Shown piece by piece: positions 7,766 through 17,207 of a stretch of DNA of 64,000 nt (positions are counted from its first letter, which is position 1; each line of letters starts with the position of its first letter). The notes below the pieces were generated by a model. That model saw only the letters and a list, made by a program, of their open reading frames with translations, made no database searches and was not told where the DNA came from. The position numbers were made by a program, and so were the translations under genes. The DNA is taken from positions 1 through 64,000 of the IMG/VR virus record IMGVR_UViG_3300027852_000040; one strand, given 5' to 3'. This DNA is from a virus.

Positions 7766-9456
7766 AAATGAATATAGAAAAGCAAAATGAAAATAAGTTA
7801 TCAACAACATCATCTCAACTAATACCCAAAAAAGTACTAGTTCGTGGTGATAATGGATCATATTATGCTATTAGATATGTTAGGTCTGGAGAGGAAGAGA
7901 AAGAGAATGTGAATTTAAGGAACATTGATATAGCTAAATTATTATCGTTACTCGATAATAATAAATTAAATCAAAATCAATTACACGAATTAATTGATCA
8001 TGAAATTGAATTTATTAGAGAACGAATAGTTAAACATATTAATCAGATTGGTTTACATAAGATGATAAATGATGAAAGTAGAGTAATTAGAGAAAAAGTA
8101 GCAGAAAGAATTGATCAAGTTGGTTTACATAAAATGATGAATGATAAAAGTGTACAGGTTAGACGAGATGTAGCTATGAGAATTAATCAAGTTGATTTAC
8201 ATAAGTTGATAAATGATGAGGATGAAGTTAGAGAGATAGTGGTAAAAAGAATTGATCAATCTGGACTACATGAAATGATGAATGATGAAAGTATATATAT
8301 TAGAGGATGTATAACTGAAAGAATTAATCAAGTTGGTTTACATGAAATGATGTATGATAATAATGAATTTATTAGAAGAATAGTAACACATAGAATTGAT
8401 CAGATTGGATTACATGAAATGATGAATGATAAAAGTGAGGAAGTTAGAAAGAGTGTAACAAAGAGAATTGATCAAATTGGTTTATATAAAATGATAAATG
8501 ATAAAGATTATCATGTTAGAGAAGGAGTAACATGTAAAATTAATCAAGCTGGACTTCATAAAATGATAAATGATGAAAAAGAATATGTTAGAAGTGGTGT
8601 AGTAAGGAGAATTAATCAAGATGGTTTACATAAGATGATAAATGATGAAAATGAAAATATTAGATCAGCTATAGTAAAAAGAATTGATCAAGTTGGATTA
8701 AATGAGATGAAGAATGATAAGAGTGAGCAGGTAAGGGTAGAAATATTAAGTCGTGTAAGAGATATAAATAATATTAAATCTACAATTGATTCATATGATG
8801 ATAATAAAGAAGTTGTATTATCAAATTATATGAAAGATGAATTAAAGTATGTTATGGAAAAAGATAAATCAAGTACAAATATGATAAAATTCACTAATGA
8901 GTTTTATAAAAATATTAATAATGGTAAATTTGATGAATTTCATGTAAGTTCAAAAGATGATTGGGAACGTAGTTCTTCTTCTGATTTAGCATTATTATTA
9001 AAAGATTCAATTATGAGACAATTTGGTGGAGAAATTAGACATCATGATGCTGTTAGTGATTATGATAAAAAGGCTAATGAATTATATGACGATAATAATA
9101 AAAGTAATGTTGATGAATACGTTAAAATTCAAAAAAATCTTACTAGAAAATATTTAGATCAAATGTTTCCTGATACTGATATTGTTACACTATATAGAGG
9201 TACCACTGAAAATGAAATTCAAACTTTGGGTGATGATAATAAGATAATAGTTAAATCAAATCCTTTATCATCATGGACATTAAAAGAGAGTGTGGCTAAT
9301 GATTTTAGTAAACAAGAAAATAAAAATGGTATAGTTTTAACTACAAAAGTACACAAAGACGATATATGGTCAACATTTATGAGTCACGCATATGAAGGCA
9401 ATGAAAGAGAAATTTTATTAATAGGCAGTAAAGATAGAGAAGTGGATGTAATATGA
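7762..9456 (+). CDS. Repeat-ADP-ribosyltransferase fusion 2 (11 repeats)
   Basis: 564 residues, the longest of five paralogues. After the shared VLVRGDNGSYYAIRYVRSG segment come eleven 24-residue repeats (IDQVGLHKMMNDKSxxVRxxVAMR type; the fourth has lost one residue). The transferase domain has R near 478 in LYRGTT, SSWTL near 501-505, and the ExE pair in EREILLIG near 547-549, the pattern of arginine-directed mono-ADP-ribosyltransferases. Its start overlaps the previous gene as ATGA, and its own stop overlaps the next start the same way. Confidence 0.82.
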   Translation: MKMNIEKQNENKLSTTSSQLIPKKVLVRGDNGSYYAIRYVRSGEEEKENVNLRNIDIAKLLSLLDNNKLNQNQLHELIDHEIEFIRERIVKHINQIGLHKMINDESRVIREKVAERIDQVGLHKMMNDKSVQVRRDVAMRINQVDLHKLINDEDEVREIVVKRIDQSGLHEMMNDESIYIRGCITERINQVGLHEMMYDNNEFIRRIVTHRIDQIGLHEMMNDKSEEVRKSVTKRIDQIGLYKMINDKDYHVREGVTCKINQAGLHKMINDEKEYVRSGVVRRINQDGLHKMINDENENIRSAIVKRIDQVGLNEMKNDKSEQVRVEILSRVRDINNIKSTIDSYDDNKEVVLSNYMKDELKYVMEKDKSSTNMIKFTNEFYKNINNGKFDEFHVSSKDDWERSSSSDLALLLKDSIMRQFGGEIRHHDAVSDYDKKANELYDDNNKSNVDEYVKIQKNLTRKYLDQMFPDTDIVTLYRGTTENEIQTLGDDNKIIVKSNPLSSWTLKESVANDFSKQENKNGIVLTTKVHKDDIWSTFMSHAYEGNEREILLIGSKDREVDVI

Positions 9457-10859
9457 AAGTAAATATAGAAAAGCAAGGAGAAAGTAAGCCTCCCACATCT
9501 ACACAATTAGTACCTAAAAAAGTACTTGTTCGTGGTAATAATGGATCATATTATGCTATTAGATATGTTAGGTCTGGAAGTGAGGAAGGTAAGGGGAAAT
9601 CAAATTTAGGTGATATGGATTTAATGGAGTTACTAGAATTCCTTGAAGAAAATACATTAGATCAAACCCAATTACATGGATTAATTAATCATGAGGATCA
9701 ATATATTAAAAAATATGTAGCTGAACGAATCGATCAAAAAGGATTACATGAATTGATTAATAGTGATGATAATAATGTTAAACATATAATAGTGAAAAGA
9801 ATCGATCAGGCTGGTTTACATGAGATGATGAATGAGAAAGATTGGCTTCTTAGAAGAAAGGTAGCGGAGAGAATTGATCGAGATGGACTTCGTGAAATGA
9901 TGAATGATGAAAGTGAATTTGTTAGATCACAAGTTGTTGAAAGAATGAATCAAAAAGGACTTCATGACATGATGGGGGATAAAAGTAAAATAGTTAGGGA
10001 ACATGTAGCGGAGAGAATTGATCAGGCTGGATTACATGAGATGATGAATGATGAGGAAGAAAGTGTTAGATTAGAGATAGCTAAAAGAATTGATCTAATT
10101 GGATTGAATAAGATGAAAGATGATGAAGATGTATGTGTAAACGTTAAAGTATCACATCGTATAGAAGTTATAGATCGTACTCAATCTATGATTGACGCAT
10201 ATAAAAAGGATAAGAAAATTGTGCCAACGACGTGGATGACTGGTGAATTAACGCGTGTTATAGATGAAGAAGATGATAGTGTTAATATAATAGAGTGTAC
10301 CAATGAATTCTATATGGACATTGCTGGTGGCAAATTTAGTGATTTTCATTTGAAATCAAAAGATGCGTGGGAGGATAGTTCATCAGCGGAGTTAGCTTTA
10401 CTTTTAAAAGATTCAATAAAAAGGCAATTTGGTGGAGAAATAAGGCATCACGATGATGTTGATGATTATGATAAAAAAGCTAATGAATTATATAAAATAC
10501 ATAATATGAAAAATGTTGATGAATATGTTAAAATTCAAAAGGATCTTACTCGTAAGTATTTAGATCAAATGTTTCCTGATACTGATATTATTACAATATA
10601 TAGAGGTACTACTATAATGGAAATTGAAAATTTAGATGACAATAGGAGTGTAATAGCAAAATCGAATCCTCTATCATCATGGACATTAAAAGAGAGTGTT
10701 GCTGATAGTTTTCGTAGATTTGAAGATGGTGGAGTTATTTTAACTACAGAAGTTCATAAAGATGAAATATGGTCAACATTCATGTGTCATGCATATCAAG
10801 GTTATGAGAGGGAAATCTTGTTAATAGGAAACAAAGATAGAAAGGTGAATGTAATATGA
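9453..10859 (+). CDS. Repeat-ADP-ribosyltransferase fusion 3 (7 repeats)
   Basis: 468 residues: N-terminal VLVRGNNGSYYAIRYVRSG segment, seven 24-residue repeats, then the transferase with R384 (IYRGTT), S408-S409 (PLSSW), E452 and E454 (EREILLIG). Codon use is slightly less AT-rich than in copy 2. The 3' end (GNKDRKVNVI) is the tail shared by all copies and overlaps the following methyltransferase start as ATGA. Enzyme class follows from family knowledge; the target is unknown. Phage ADP-ribosyltransferases such as T4 Alt modify host transcription machinery. Confidence 0.82.
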   Translation: MKVNIEKQGESKPPTSTQLVPKKVLVRGNNGSYYAIRYVRSGSEEGKGKSNLGDMDLMELLEFLEENTLDQTQLHGLINHEDQYIKKYVAERIDQKGLHELINSDDNNVKHIIVKRIDQAGLHEMMNEKDWLLRRKVAERIDRDGLREMMNDESEFVRSQVVERMNQKGLHDMMGDKSKIVREHVAERIDQAGLHEMMNDEEESVRLEIAKRIDLIGLNKMKDDEDVCVNVKVSHRIEVIDRTQSMIDAYKKDKKIVPTTWMTGELTRVIDEEDDSVNIIECTNEFYMDIAGGKFSDFHLKSKDAWEDSSSAELALLLKDSIKRQFGGEIRHHDDVDDYDKKANELYKIHNMKNVDEYVKIQKDLTRKYLDQMFPDTDIITIYRGTTIMEIENLDDNRSVIAKSNPLSSWTLKESVADSFRRFEDGGVILTTEVHKDEIWSTFMCHAYQGYEREILLIGNKDRKVNVI

Positions 10860-11371
10860 ACACATATAATACAAATGATGGGCATTTTCATAGATGTAAA
10901 TGGCTAATAGATAGTGCTACAAATTCTAAAGGTAGCATTCTAGATGTGGGCACCAACGATGGTTTCATGTTTCGAGATAAATTAGATGAATTAGATGTAA
11001 CGTTTTATGACATCGAATTTAATTTTCCAGATTCATATAGGAATCAAATTAAATTTGTAAAAGGGAACGCTGAAAGTTTACCATTTAAAGATAAATCTTT
11101 TAACGCAATCATTGCTGGAGACATATTAGAACATGTAAATTATCCAGTAAAGGCATTAAAAGAATTTCATAGAGTTGGAGTGCAAACATTTATCACTGTA
11201 CCAAATGAATATAATTGGACTGATGAAAAGAGGCCGTTTGAAAATACCGGGCATGTTAGATTTTATGATGAGGAATTGGTAAGGGAGCATTTAAAGTTGG
11301 CTAATATATTCGAATATGAAATACACATGATAGAAGGCGGAGGATGGTCCTTTTTTTGTGTACAGTTTTAA
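10856..11371 (+). CDS. SAM-dependent methyltransferase (class I, type 11-like)
   Basis: SAM-binding motif I is ILDVGTNDGF (residues 28-37), and AIIAGDILEHV matches motif IV of small-molecule and sugar methyltransferases. 171 residues, with coupled start (ATGA) to the ADP-ribosyltransferase gene upstream. It is followed by a second methyltransferase, so the pair probably belongs to a modification or glycan-decorating cluster with the genes at 12710 and 13680. The substrate is unknown. Confidence 0.75.
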   Translation: MNTYNTNDGHFHRCKWLIDSATNSKGSILDVGTNDGFMFRDKLDELDVTFYDIEFNFPDSYRNQIKFVKGNAESLPFKDKSFNAIIAGDILEHVNYPVKALKEFHRVGVQTFITVPNEYNWTDEKRPFENTGHVRFYDEELVREHLKLANIFEYEIHMIEGGGWSFFCVQF

Positions 11372-11392
11372 GATATAAATAGGAGTAAAAGA

Positions 11393-12001
11393 ATGTTAGA
11401 AGTTGATAGAATATATGAAACATTAAATACCTGTATGATCACAAAGGAATTTGCTTTAAAATTATACAGTATGGCAAGTAAATGTACTAAAGGTATAATA
11501 GTAGAAATAGGATCAAATTTAGGTTGTTCAACTATTTCTATTGCGACTGGAGTTAGGGATAGTGGAAGTGGCATAAAATTCGTGAGCATTGATCCACATA
11601 ATAATGGTGGAGCTACATTAACTGATCGACCATGTCAAGAGAAGGATATGGGTGAACTGGAGGCCAATTATATAAATCAGGGAATAAATTTAGATGAATA
11701 TTTATGTAACCTGGAAGAATTTGGAGTATTTAATATAGTAACAGTAATTTGTGATTACTCTGAATTAGCATATGATAAGTGGAAAAAGGAACCTATAGAA
11801 ATGTTATTTATAGATGGTGACCATAGATATCATTTTGTGAAAATGGATACAGATTTATATTTACCACATGTCATTAAAGGTGGGTACGTAATTTTGGACG
11901 ATTGTGCTTATCCAGGAGTATTTAGGATAATAGAGGAGTTAAAGGAGCAGGGTATTATTGAACCAGTTGAGGAAAGGTTTGGTATATACCGGAAATTATA
12001 G
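11393..12001 (+). CDS. SAM-dependent methyltransferase (Methyltransf_24/CmcI-like)
   Basis: VEIGSNLGCST at residues 37-47 is the SAM-binding loop; FIDGDHRYHF and GGYVILDDCAYPGV are diagnostic of the class I group common in glycan biosynthesis loci. 202 residues, with AGGAGT placed 7 bases before the ATG. Together with its neighbours it suggests sugar O-methylation, but no substrate can be named. Confidence 0.78.
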   Translation: MLEVDRIYETLNTCMITKEFALKLYSMASKCTKGIIVEIGSNLGCSTISIATGVRDSGSGIKFVSIDPHNNGGATLTDRPCQEKDMGELEANYINQGINLDEYLCNLEEFGVFNIVTVICDYSELAYDKWKKEPIEMLFIDGDHRYHFVKMDTDLYLPHVIKGGYVILDDCAYPGVFRIIEELKEQGIIEPVEERFGIYRKL

Positions 12002-12036
12002 GTGAAGAAGAGTAGTATAAGAGTAGAATGATATAC

Positions 12037-12690
12037 ATGATTGATGAAGAAAAGACGTTTGAGTTATTTGGATATTATTCGTATGATTTAAAGTCGAAAA
12101 GTAACAAGAAAGTAGTTTGTATCTGTAATAATTGTGGGAAAGAGAGGATACTTAGATTGGTGGATTATCGTACTTTATGTAGGTCTTGCTCAAATAAAGG
12201 AAAACATCTTTCAGATAAAATAAAGTATAAATTAAGTAAATTATATAGTGGTAAAAATAATCCAATGTTTGGAAAGCATCATTCCACTAAAACTAAGCAA
12301 AAAATTAGTAATTCACTTAAGGGAAAATGTTGTGGAGAAAATCATCCAATGTTTGGGAAGATAGGAAAAGATAATCCAAATTTCGGAAAACACCGATCCA
12401 TTAAAACTATAGAAAAATTAAGTAAAGTAAATATGGGAAAAAATAATCCAAATTATATAGACGGTAAAGGTAAAGAAAGAGTTAAAGCTAGACGAAGAAA
12501 CTTTCTAGCTCCTAAATTCTTCTTAGGAGATAGATATTGTAAAGGATTAGTAGCTCACCATCTTACTGAAACAGTTATAATATACATTCCACTATATATA
12601 CATAGAAAGAATTGGCACAATCTTAGAACAGGAAAAGGTATGAGAGAAATAAATGATTTATCTTTGAAGTTTTTACTAGAAGGATTTTAA
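12037..12690 (+). CDS. NUMOD3/HNH-type homing endonuclease
   Basis: Starts MIDEEKTFELFGYYSYDL, zinc finger CNNCG/CRSC, about three NUMOD3 units (NPMFGKHHSTKTK, HPMFGKIGKDNPNFGKHRS), NPNYIDG, then VAHHLTETVIIYIP...WHNLRTGKGM. An upstream in-frame ATG at 12028 exists; 12037 aligns with the paralogues. The insertion separates the methyltransferase pair from the nucleotidyltransferase gene. Confidence 0.85.
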   Translation: MIDEEKTFELFGYYSYDLKSKSNKKVVCICNNCGKERILRLVDYRTLCRSCSNKGKHLSDKIKYKLSKLYSGKNNPMFGKHHSTKTKQKISNSLKGKCCGENHPMFGKIGKDNPNFGKHRSIKTIEKLSKVNMGKNNPNYIDGKGKERVKARRRNFLAPKFFLGDRYCKGLVAHHLTETVIIYIPLYIHRKNWHNLRTGKGMREINDLSLKFLLEGF

Positions 12691-12709
12691 ATAAAGGGGA
12701 CACATTTAT

Positions 12710-13669
12710 ATGTTTGATGGACTTGAGATAGTTAGACAAAAAGAAAGTAAGATTAGAGATATCATTTCAAAAATTGAATCTCATTTCGATATATTTATAG
12801 AAGGAACATTTGTGTGGAAATCACGAGTTACTGGTAAATGTAAATTTTATAGTGATGTGGATATTTGTTTATTGGTACCTAGTTTTTTTGAAATAACAGA
12901 CTTAGATATGGTGAACTCATATCTTAGATCTAATAAGATGAGTAGAGTTGATTTACTTGAGTTGGATATTAGATTTGTTCATTCTATACCTAACATTGAA
13001 CATGTGAATATAAATGATATTGGTAAACCAACTATTCATATACCACAAATAGATCAACTTAGTGGTAGTGATATATTTAATTTAGAATTAAACGGCAAAC
13101 CTGTTAAGCAATTTATGTTATCTGCACCACCGCATAATTTAGTTGCTGGATATTGGCACAATTTTTATAGAAATAGTGAGAAAGTTATTTCATATGAACC
13201 TAGAGTAGAAATATTATTTGGTAATAGTGAACCACATGAATTTTCACATGAAGCAGTTGGTACTCAGCCATTTGGTTCATATTTGCGTGGACATATAAAT
13301 GATAAGTTAGATGACGATAAATTGGATAATAGTATAAAAGGTAAATACTTTATCATACAACAGTATTACAAATCTAATCTCATGCCAGGTAAATCATTTT
13401 TTGACATTCAAGTTGAAATGAATTATAGTTTAATACATCTATTTGAGGTAGGATTAGTACCAGTAAATGCTAACATATATTTTCAAAATCACTCACATGA
13501 TTGGGATGGGTATGCATATGATCCAACTTATTTTATGTCTACCACTGATGTGGTTAAGTTATTGAGTTTACCAGTGAATGAACTTAAAGATATATGGAGA
13601 TTAATAGAATCAAATGGAATTGATTGTAATAATGGTATGTTAATAAATGAACGAATTAAAGAATTGTAG
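12710..13669 (+). CDS. Pol-beta-fold nucleotidyltransferase-like protein
   Basis: IEGTF followed by YSDVDICLLV (D49, D51) and a later LELDIRFV (D86) reproduces the GS...DxD...D metal-binding pattern of minimal nucleotidyltransferases. The remaining 220 residues match nothing I recognise. The glycosyltransferase starts 11 bases later, so nucleotide transfer to a sugar or small molecule is one option; an antitoxin/toxin-type NTase is another. AAAGGGG lies 12 bases upstream of the ATG. Confidence 0.6.
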   Translation: MFDGLEIVRQKESKIRDIISKIESHFDIFIEGTFVWKSRVTGKCKFYSDVDICLLVPSFFEITDLDMVNSYLRSNKMSRVDLLELDIRFVHSIPNIEHVNINDIGKPTIHIPQIDQLSGSDIFNLELNGKPVKQFMLSAPPHNLVAGYWHNFYRNSEKVISYEPRVEILFGNSEPHEFSHEAVGTQPFGSYLRGHINDKLDDDKLDNSIKGKYFIIQQYYKSNLMPGKSFFDIQVEMNYSLIHLFEVGLVPVNANIYFQNHSHDWDGYAYDPTYFMSTTDVVKLLSLPVNELKDIWRLIESNGIDCNNGMLINERIKEL

Positions 13670-13679
13670 TTGAGTAAAA

Positions 13680-14720
13680 ATGACCAGTAAAATCAAAATA
13701 GCACTTATAGCACCAGAATCTCTAACAGTCCCACCAAAGGATTATGGGGGAATAGAGGCGGTTGTGTATAATTTAGCTAAAGGATTAGAAGAATTGGGAA
13801 AAGATGTAACGGTTATTTGTAGAGAAGGGTCGACGTATGGTGGGAAGAAGATTATATCTGGTATAGAAGGTCCACACGGAGAAGATGGAATAAAAAATTA
13901 CTTACATAATATGGGAGATTTGTCTGAGTTTGATGTTATTCATGATCATATGACAGGAGCGACTAAATGTAAGGTGTCATCTGAAAAGATACTCACAACA
14001 CTACACTGGAACCACACGGGACTGAGTGCTGGGTTCTATAACGTTAATTGTATATCTCATTCACAACGTAATTGGTTAATGAATGAATGGAAACGGGAAT
14101 TTAAGCAAACTGAAGGTAAAGGTAAGATTAAAGACGCTCCAGTTGTACAACATGGATTAGATCCAAATGAATTTAGAATGAATGAAAATGTAAAGGATTA
14201 TAATTTATACTTAAGTAAAGTGGCAAAATATAAAGGTGCAGATATATTAGTAGATTTGGTAAAATCAATGCCTAATGAGAACTTCGTGGTAGCAGGGTCA
14301 AATGGGGATTATATGGGTATATTAAAGGAAGTTAGTAATAAGTATAATAACCTTAAATATGTGGGTGAAGTTTCTTATGAAGAGAAATTAGAGTTATATG
14401 CAAATGCTAAATTATTCATATTTCCAACCGGTGGGTATGACCAGTTATGGAAAGAACCTTTTGGTATAGTAATGATAGAAGCAATGATGGCTGGTATACC
14501 TATTTTATCAACTAGAAATGGGGAAACTCCATATATAGTCAAAGATGGAATAAATGGATTTTTATGTGATAGTGTTAACGATTTTGTTAAGCACATAAAT
14601 ACAATAGAAGATGTTGATATGAGTAAGAAGAGTATACGAGAATATGGAATTAAGAACTTCAGTAATGTAAAAATGGCTAATGAGTACTATAAGTTATACG
14701 AAAAATTATTAGAAGAGTAA
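13680..14720 (+). CDS. Glycosyltransferase family 4
   Basis: GT-B fold. N-terminal PKDYGGIEAVVYNLAKGL matches the acceptor-side glycine-rich loop; the C-terminal half has LSKVAKYKGADIL and EPFGIVMIEAMMAGIPIL, the donor-binding E-x7-E region of GT4 enzymes. 346 residues. It would transfer a sugar from an activated donor, perhaps onto virion protein, modified base or host glycan. It belongs to the 10.8-14.7 kb modification cluster. Confidence 0.85.
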   Translation: MTSKIKIALIAPESLTVPPKDYGGIEAVVYNLAKGLEELGKDVTVICREGSTYGGKKIISGIEGPHGEDGIKNYLHNMGDLSEFDVIHDHMTGATKCKVSSEKILTTLHWNHTGLSAGFYNVNCISHSQRNWLMNEWKREFKQTEGKGKIKDAPVVQHGLDPNEFRMNENVKDYNLYLSKVAKYKGADILVDLVKSMPNENFVVAGSNGDYMGILKEVSNKYNNLKYVGEVSYEEKLELYANAKLFIFPTGGYDQLWKEPFGIVMIEAMMAGIPILSTRNGETPYIVKDGINGFLCDSVNDFVKHINTIEDVDMSKKSIREYGIKNFSNVKMANEYYKLYEKLLEE

Positions 14721-14724
14721 TAAA

Positions 14725-15462
14725 ATGATTGATGAAGAGAATACATTTGAATTATTCGGATATTATTCATATGATTTGAAGTCGAAAAGTAATAAGAAGA
14801 TAGTTTGTATATGCAATGGATGTGGAAAAGAGAGGGTATTAGATAAAAGTGGTTATAGTGATTTATGTAAGTCTTGCTCAAAGAAAGGTGAAAATCATCA
14901 CATGTATGGGAAGCATCACTCTAAAGAAGCACGTGAAAAGATGAGTAAGGCTCGTGATGGAAAGCATCATTCCATTGAAACTAAAGAGAAGTTAAGTAAG
15001 GCAGTAAGTGGAGCGAAAAATCCAATGTATGGAAGGAAAGGAAAAGATAATCCAAATTTTGGATCACATCGTTCATTTGAAACACTAGAAAAAATGAGTA
15101 AAGCACTTAAGGGAAAATATTGTGGAGAAAATAGTTCATTTTTTGGTAAACATCATACTAACGAATTTAAGGAAAAATTGAGTAAGGATAGAAAGGGAAA
15201 AAATAATCCAAATTACATAGATGGAAAATGTGAAGTAAGAGATAGCGCAAGACGAAGAAACTTCCCAAAGCCTAAATTCTACTTAGGTGATAACTATTGT
15301 AAAGAAGAAAAGAATGTATTCGTCGCTCATCATCTTACTAAAGAAGTTATAATATACATTCCAGAATATATACATAGAAAGAATCGTCATAGACTTAAAA
15401 GTGTAAAAAGTGTGAAAGAAATAAACAATTTATCTTTGAAATTTTTACTAGAAGGATTTTAA
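14725..15462 (+). CDS. NUMOD3/HNH-type homing endonuclease, longest intact copy
   Basis: 245 residues with about four NUMOD3-type units (HHMYGKHHSKEA, KNPMYGRKGKDNPNFGSHRS, NSSFFGKHHTNEF). It has the usual zinc finger (CNGCG, CKSC), NPNYIDG, and the HHLTKEVIIYIP...NRHRL nuclease-like end. Variable NUMOD3 number among paralogues implies different DNA target lengths. It begins 4 bases after the glycosyltransferase stop. Confidence 0.85.
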   Translation: MIDEENTFELFGYYSYDLKSKSNKKIVCICNGCGKERVLDKSGYSDLCKSCSKKGENHHMYGKHHSKEAREKMSKARDGKHHSIETKEKLSKAVSGAKNPMYGRKGKDNPNFGSHRSFETLEKMSKALKGKYCGENSSFFGKHHTNEFKEKLSKDRKGKNNPNYIDGKCEVRDSARRRNFPKPKFYLGDNYCKEEKNVFVAHHLTKEVIIYIPEYIHRKNRHRLKSVKSVKEINNLSLKFLLEGF

Positions 15463-15484
15463 ATAAAAGGAGTAAATGGTACAT

Positions 15485-15715
15485 ATGTCAATAATAGAAA
15501 AATTTGAGTGGAAGCAATTAAATGGGGATACTTGGATAATTATATGCGATGAAAACGAAAAAACTTTAACGGTTTTAGATAAAGATACTAACGATATTAT
15601 AAGTAAACACGAAGATTTATCTAAAGATGCGTTGAAGTTGTTGAAAGATAGTTTTCTCAATATAGTTAGTGATAATAAAACTGAAACAAACGACTACAAT
15701 CCAATGTATGCTTAA
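15485..15715 (+). CDS. Small protein of unknown function
   Basis: 76 residues from the ATG at 15485 (MSIIEKFEW); an in-frame ATG at 15476 is the alternative, both behind AAAAGGAG. It looks like a beta-rich N-terminus (WKQLNGDTWIIICDE) followed by a short helix and a DYNPMYA tail. No family recognised. It is the first gene of a set running into thyA and the DpdA-like gene. Confidence 0.6.
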   Translation: MSIIEKFEWKQLNGDTWIIICDENEKTLTVLDKDTNDIISKHEDLSKDALKLLKDSFLNIVSDNKTETNDYNPMYA

Positions 15716-15729
15716 AGTGGTAAATAAAT

Positions 15730-16398
15730 ATGATACAAACATTTAGTGAATATTATTCTAGTAAATCTTCATATATATCAATATTAAACTATATATATGA
15801 AAATCATCATATACTAACTTCTAAACGTGGACAAAAGTTTAAAGAATCTACTAGTCCAGTATACATCGAAATACTATCTCCAGACGTATGCATGAATACA
15901 AGAGACATGATTAATTCAGTAGTATTAGAATATTTCCCCGTTAAATTTATAGAAGAATATGCCATTAATGTGGCAAGTTGTATAGAAGAACCTGGGGAAT
16001 TTGATTATAGCTATGGCGGTAGGTTGAATTTACCTAAGGGTTTACAGCATAACTGTAACCAATTAGAGGAGTGCATTAACAAATTATCCAGTCATCCTGA
16101 TACACGACAGGCTACTGTTATATTACGATTACCAGAAGACATTTTCATGTCTAATCCACCTTGCATGACAGTTATAGATTTTAAAATTCGGAACAATAAA
16201 CTAAACTCATATACATTCTTCAGATCAGAAGACATGTTATTCGGATTTCCTGCAAACTATTTAGAACTACTATACACAACACATAGAGTATCAAGTGAGA
16301 TAGGAGTGGAGATCGAATCGATCAATTTTCTAGTAACTTCCCCACACTATTATATTAGAAGTGAAGAATTGGTAAAATTGATAATAGGAGATATATAA
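15730..16398 (+). CDS. thyA: Thymidylate synthase, archaeal type
   Basis: Catalytic C145 in NPPCM, the phosphate-binding TRQAT at 125-129, and FRSEDMLFGFPANY at 164-177 carrying the conserved substrate-binding asparagine region. At 222 residues it is short like methanogen ThyA proteins rather than the 264-residue bacterial form. It methylates dUMP (or could hydroxymethylate dCMP, a related family activity). Linked to Dcd, Tmk and the dUTPase-like protein by pathway, and directly upstream of the DpdA-like gene. Confidence 0.85.
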   Translation: MIQTFSEYYSSKSSYISILNYIYENHHILTSKRGQKFKESTSPVYIEILSPDVCMNTRDMINSVVLEYFPVKFIEEYAINVASCIEEPGEFDYSYGGRLNLPKGLQHNCNQLEECINKLSSHPDTRQATVILRLPEDIFMSNPPCMTVIDFKIRNNKLNSYTFFRSEDMLFGFPANYLELLYTTHRVSSEIGVEIESINFLVTSPHYYIRSEELVKLIIGDI

Positions 16399-17121
16399 AT
16401 GAATGAAAGTTTAACTAAATGGTGTTATATACTACCAGCATATAATATGAAAGAGTCCACAGAAATATCCGATTTTATATTAGCATTATACCATCTTACT
16501 ATCACATACACCGATTATAGAGAAACACTTAAATCCTATAATGGACTAAAAATGTTAGATAACTCATACTGGGAACTACAGAAAAATCCTAAATTAGAAG
16601 ATTACATAGATATGGCTAAATATTTAGACGTAGACGTAATATTTACTGAAGAAACCATGGATGGCGATATTGATAAGATAATCAGTAGTGCAACTGAAAT
16701 GAGAGAGATAATGCCAGATGTTGATATAATGGGAATTGTTAAAGTTAATAAAGGTATAAGTTGTGCAATGGATATGGCGTCAGGATTAATCGATTGTGAT
16801 GATATAAAGTATATAGGAGTTTCCTATCATCCTGGGAAGTGGTTGATAGATGAATTTGGTGACAAGAAGTCAATAGTATTAGAAATAGGTAGGAGAATTA
16901 AACGTATAATTGATAATAATAGTAAAGATAAGATATTATATTCAAATGGATTGGATCCAATTATAATAAATGATATAGGGCAATTTTATAAATTTAATGA
17001 AACTTTTCAATATTGTGATACATCTTACTTTACTAGGAAAATTGTTGGTGATGTTGGTAATTTAAATTTTGATCGTAAAATGTCTAATTTAGAATTGGAT
17101 ACCATGAAATATTTGTTATAA
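16399..17121 (+). CDS. DpdA-like 7-deazaguanine DNA transglycosylase candidate
   Basis: 240 residues. The motif KMLDNSYWEL (D54) corresponds to the LDNGA(F/Y/A)E motif of phage TGT-like proteins, where the aspartate is catalytic. It is followed by an alternating strand/helix barrel pattern (DVDVIFTEE, VDIMGIVKV, IKYIGVSYHP). Phage DpdA enzymes swap guanine in DNA for a 7-deazaguanine. The virus encodes the full precursor pathway at 53554-58801, which makes this the missing insertion enzyme. The exact subgroup is inference; the glycine and alanine of the usual motif are replaced by S and Y. It abuts thyA. Confidence 0.6.
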   Translation: MNESLTKWCYILPAYNMKESTEISDFILALYHLTITYTDYRETLKSYNGLKMLDNSYWELQKNPKLEDYIDMAKYLDVDVIFTEETMDGDIDKIISSATEMREIMPDVDIMGIVKVNKGISCAMDMASGLIDCDDIKYIGVSYHPGKWLIDEFGDKKSIVLEIGRRIKRIIDNNSKDKILYSNGLDPIIINDIGQFYKFNETFQYCDTSYFTRKIVGDVGNLNFDRKMSNLELDTMKYLL

Positions 17122-17207
17122 AGTTTAAAGAATAACGTATAACCTTAATAAACCAACGTATAGTCCACTTTATTTTTCATAATATAAATATACTACCACA
17201 TAACGAT

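Noticed and set aside
6900-8760. 72-bp repeats in the transferase genes as a CRISPR-like array
   Set aside because: The repeats are in-frame 24-codon protein units with no constant spacer boundary.
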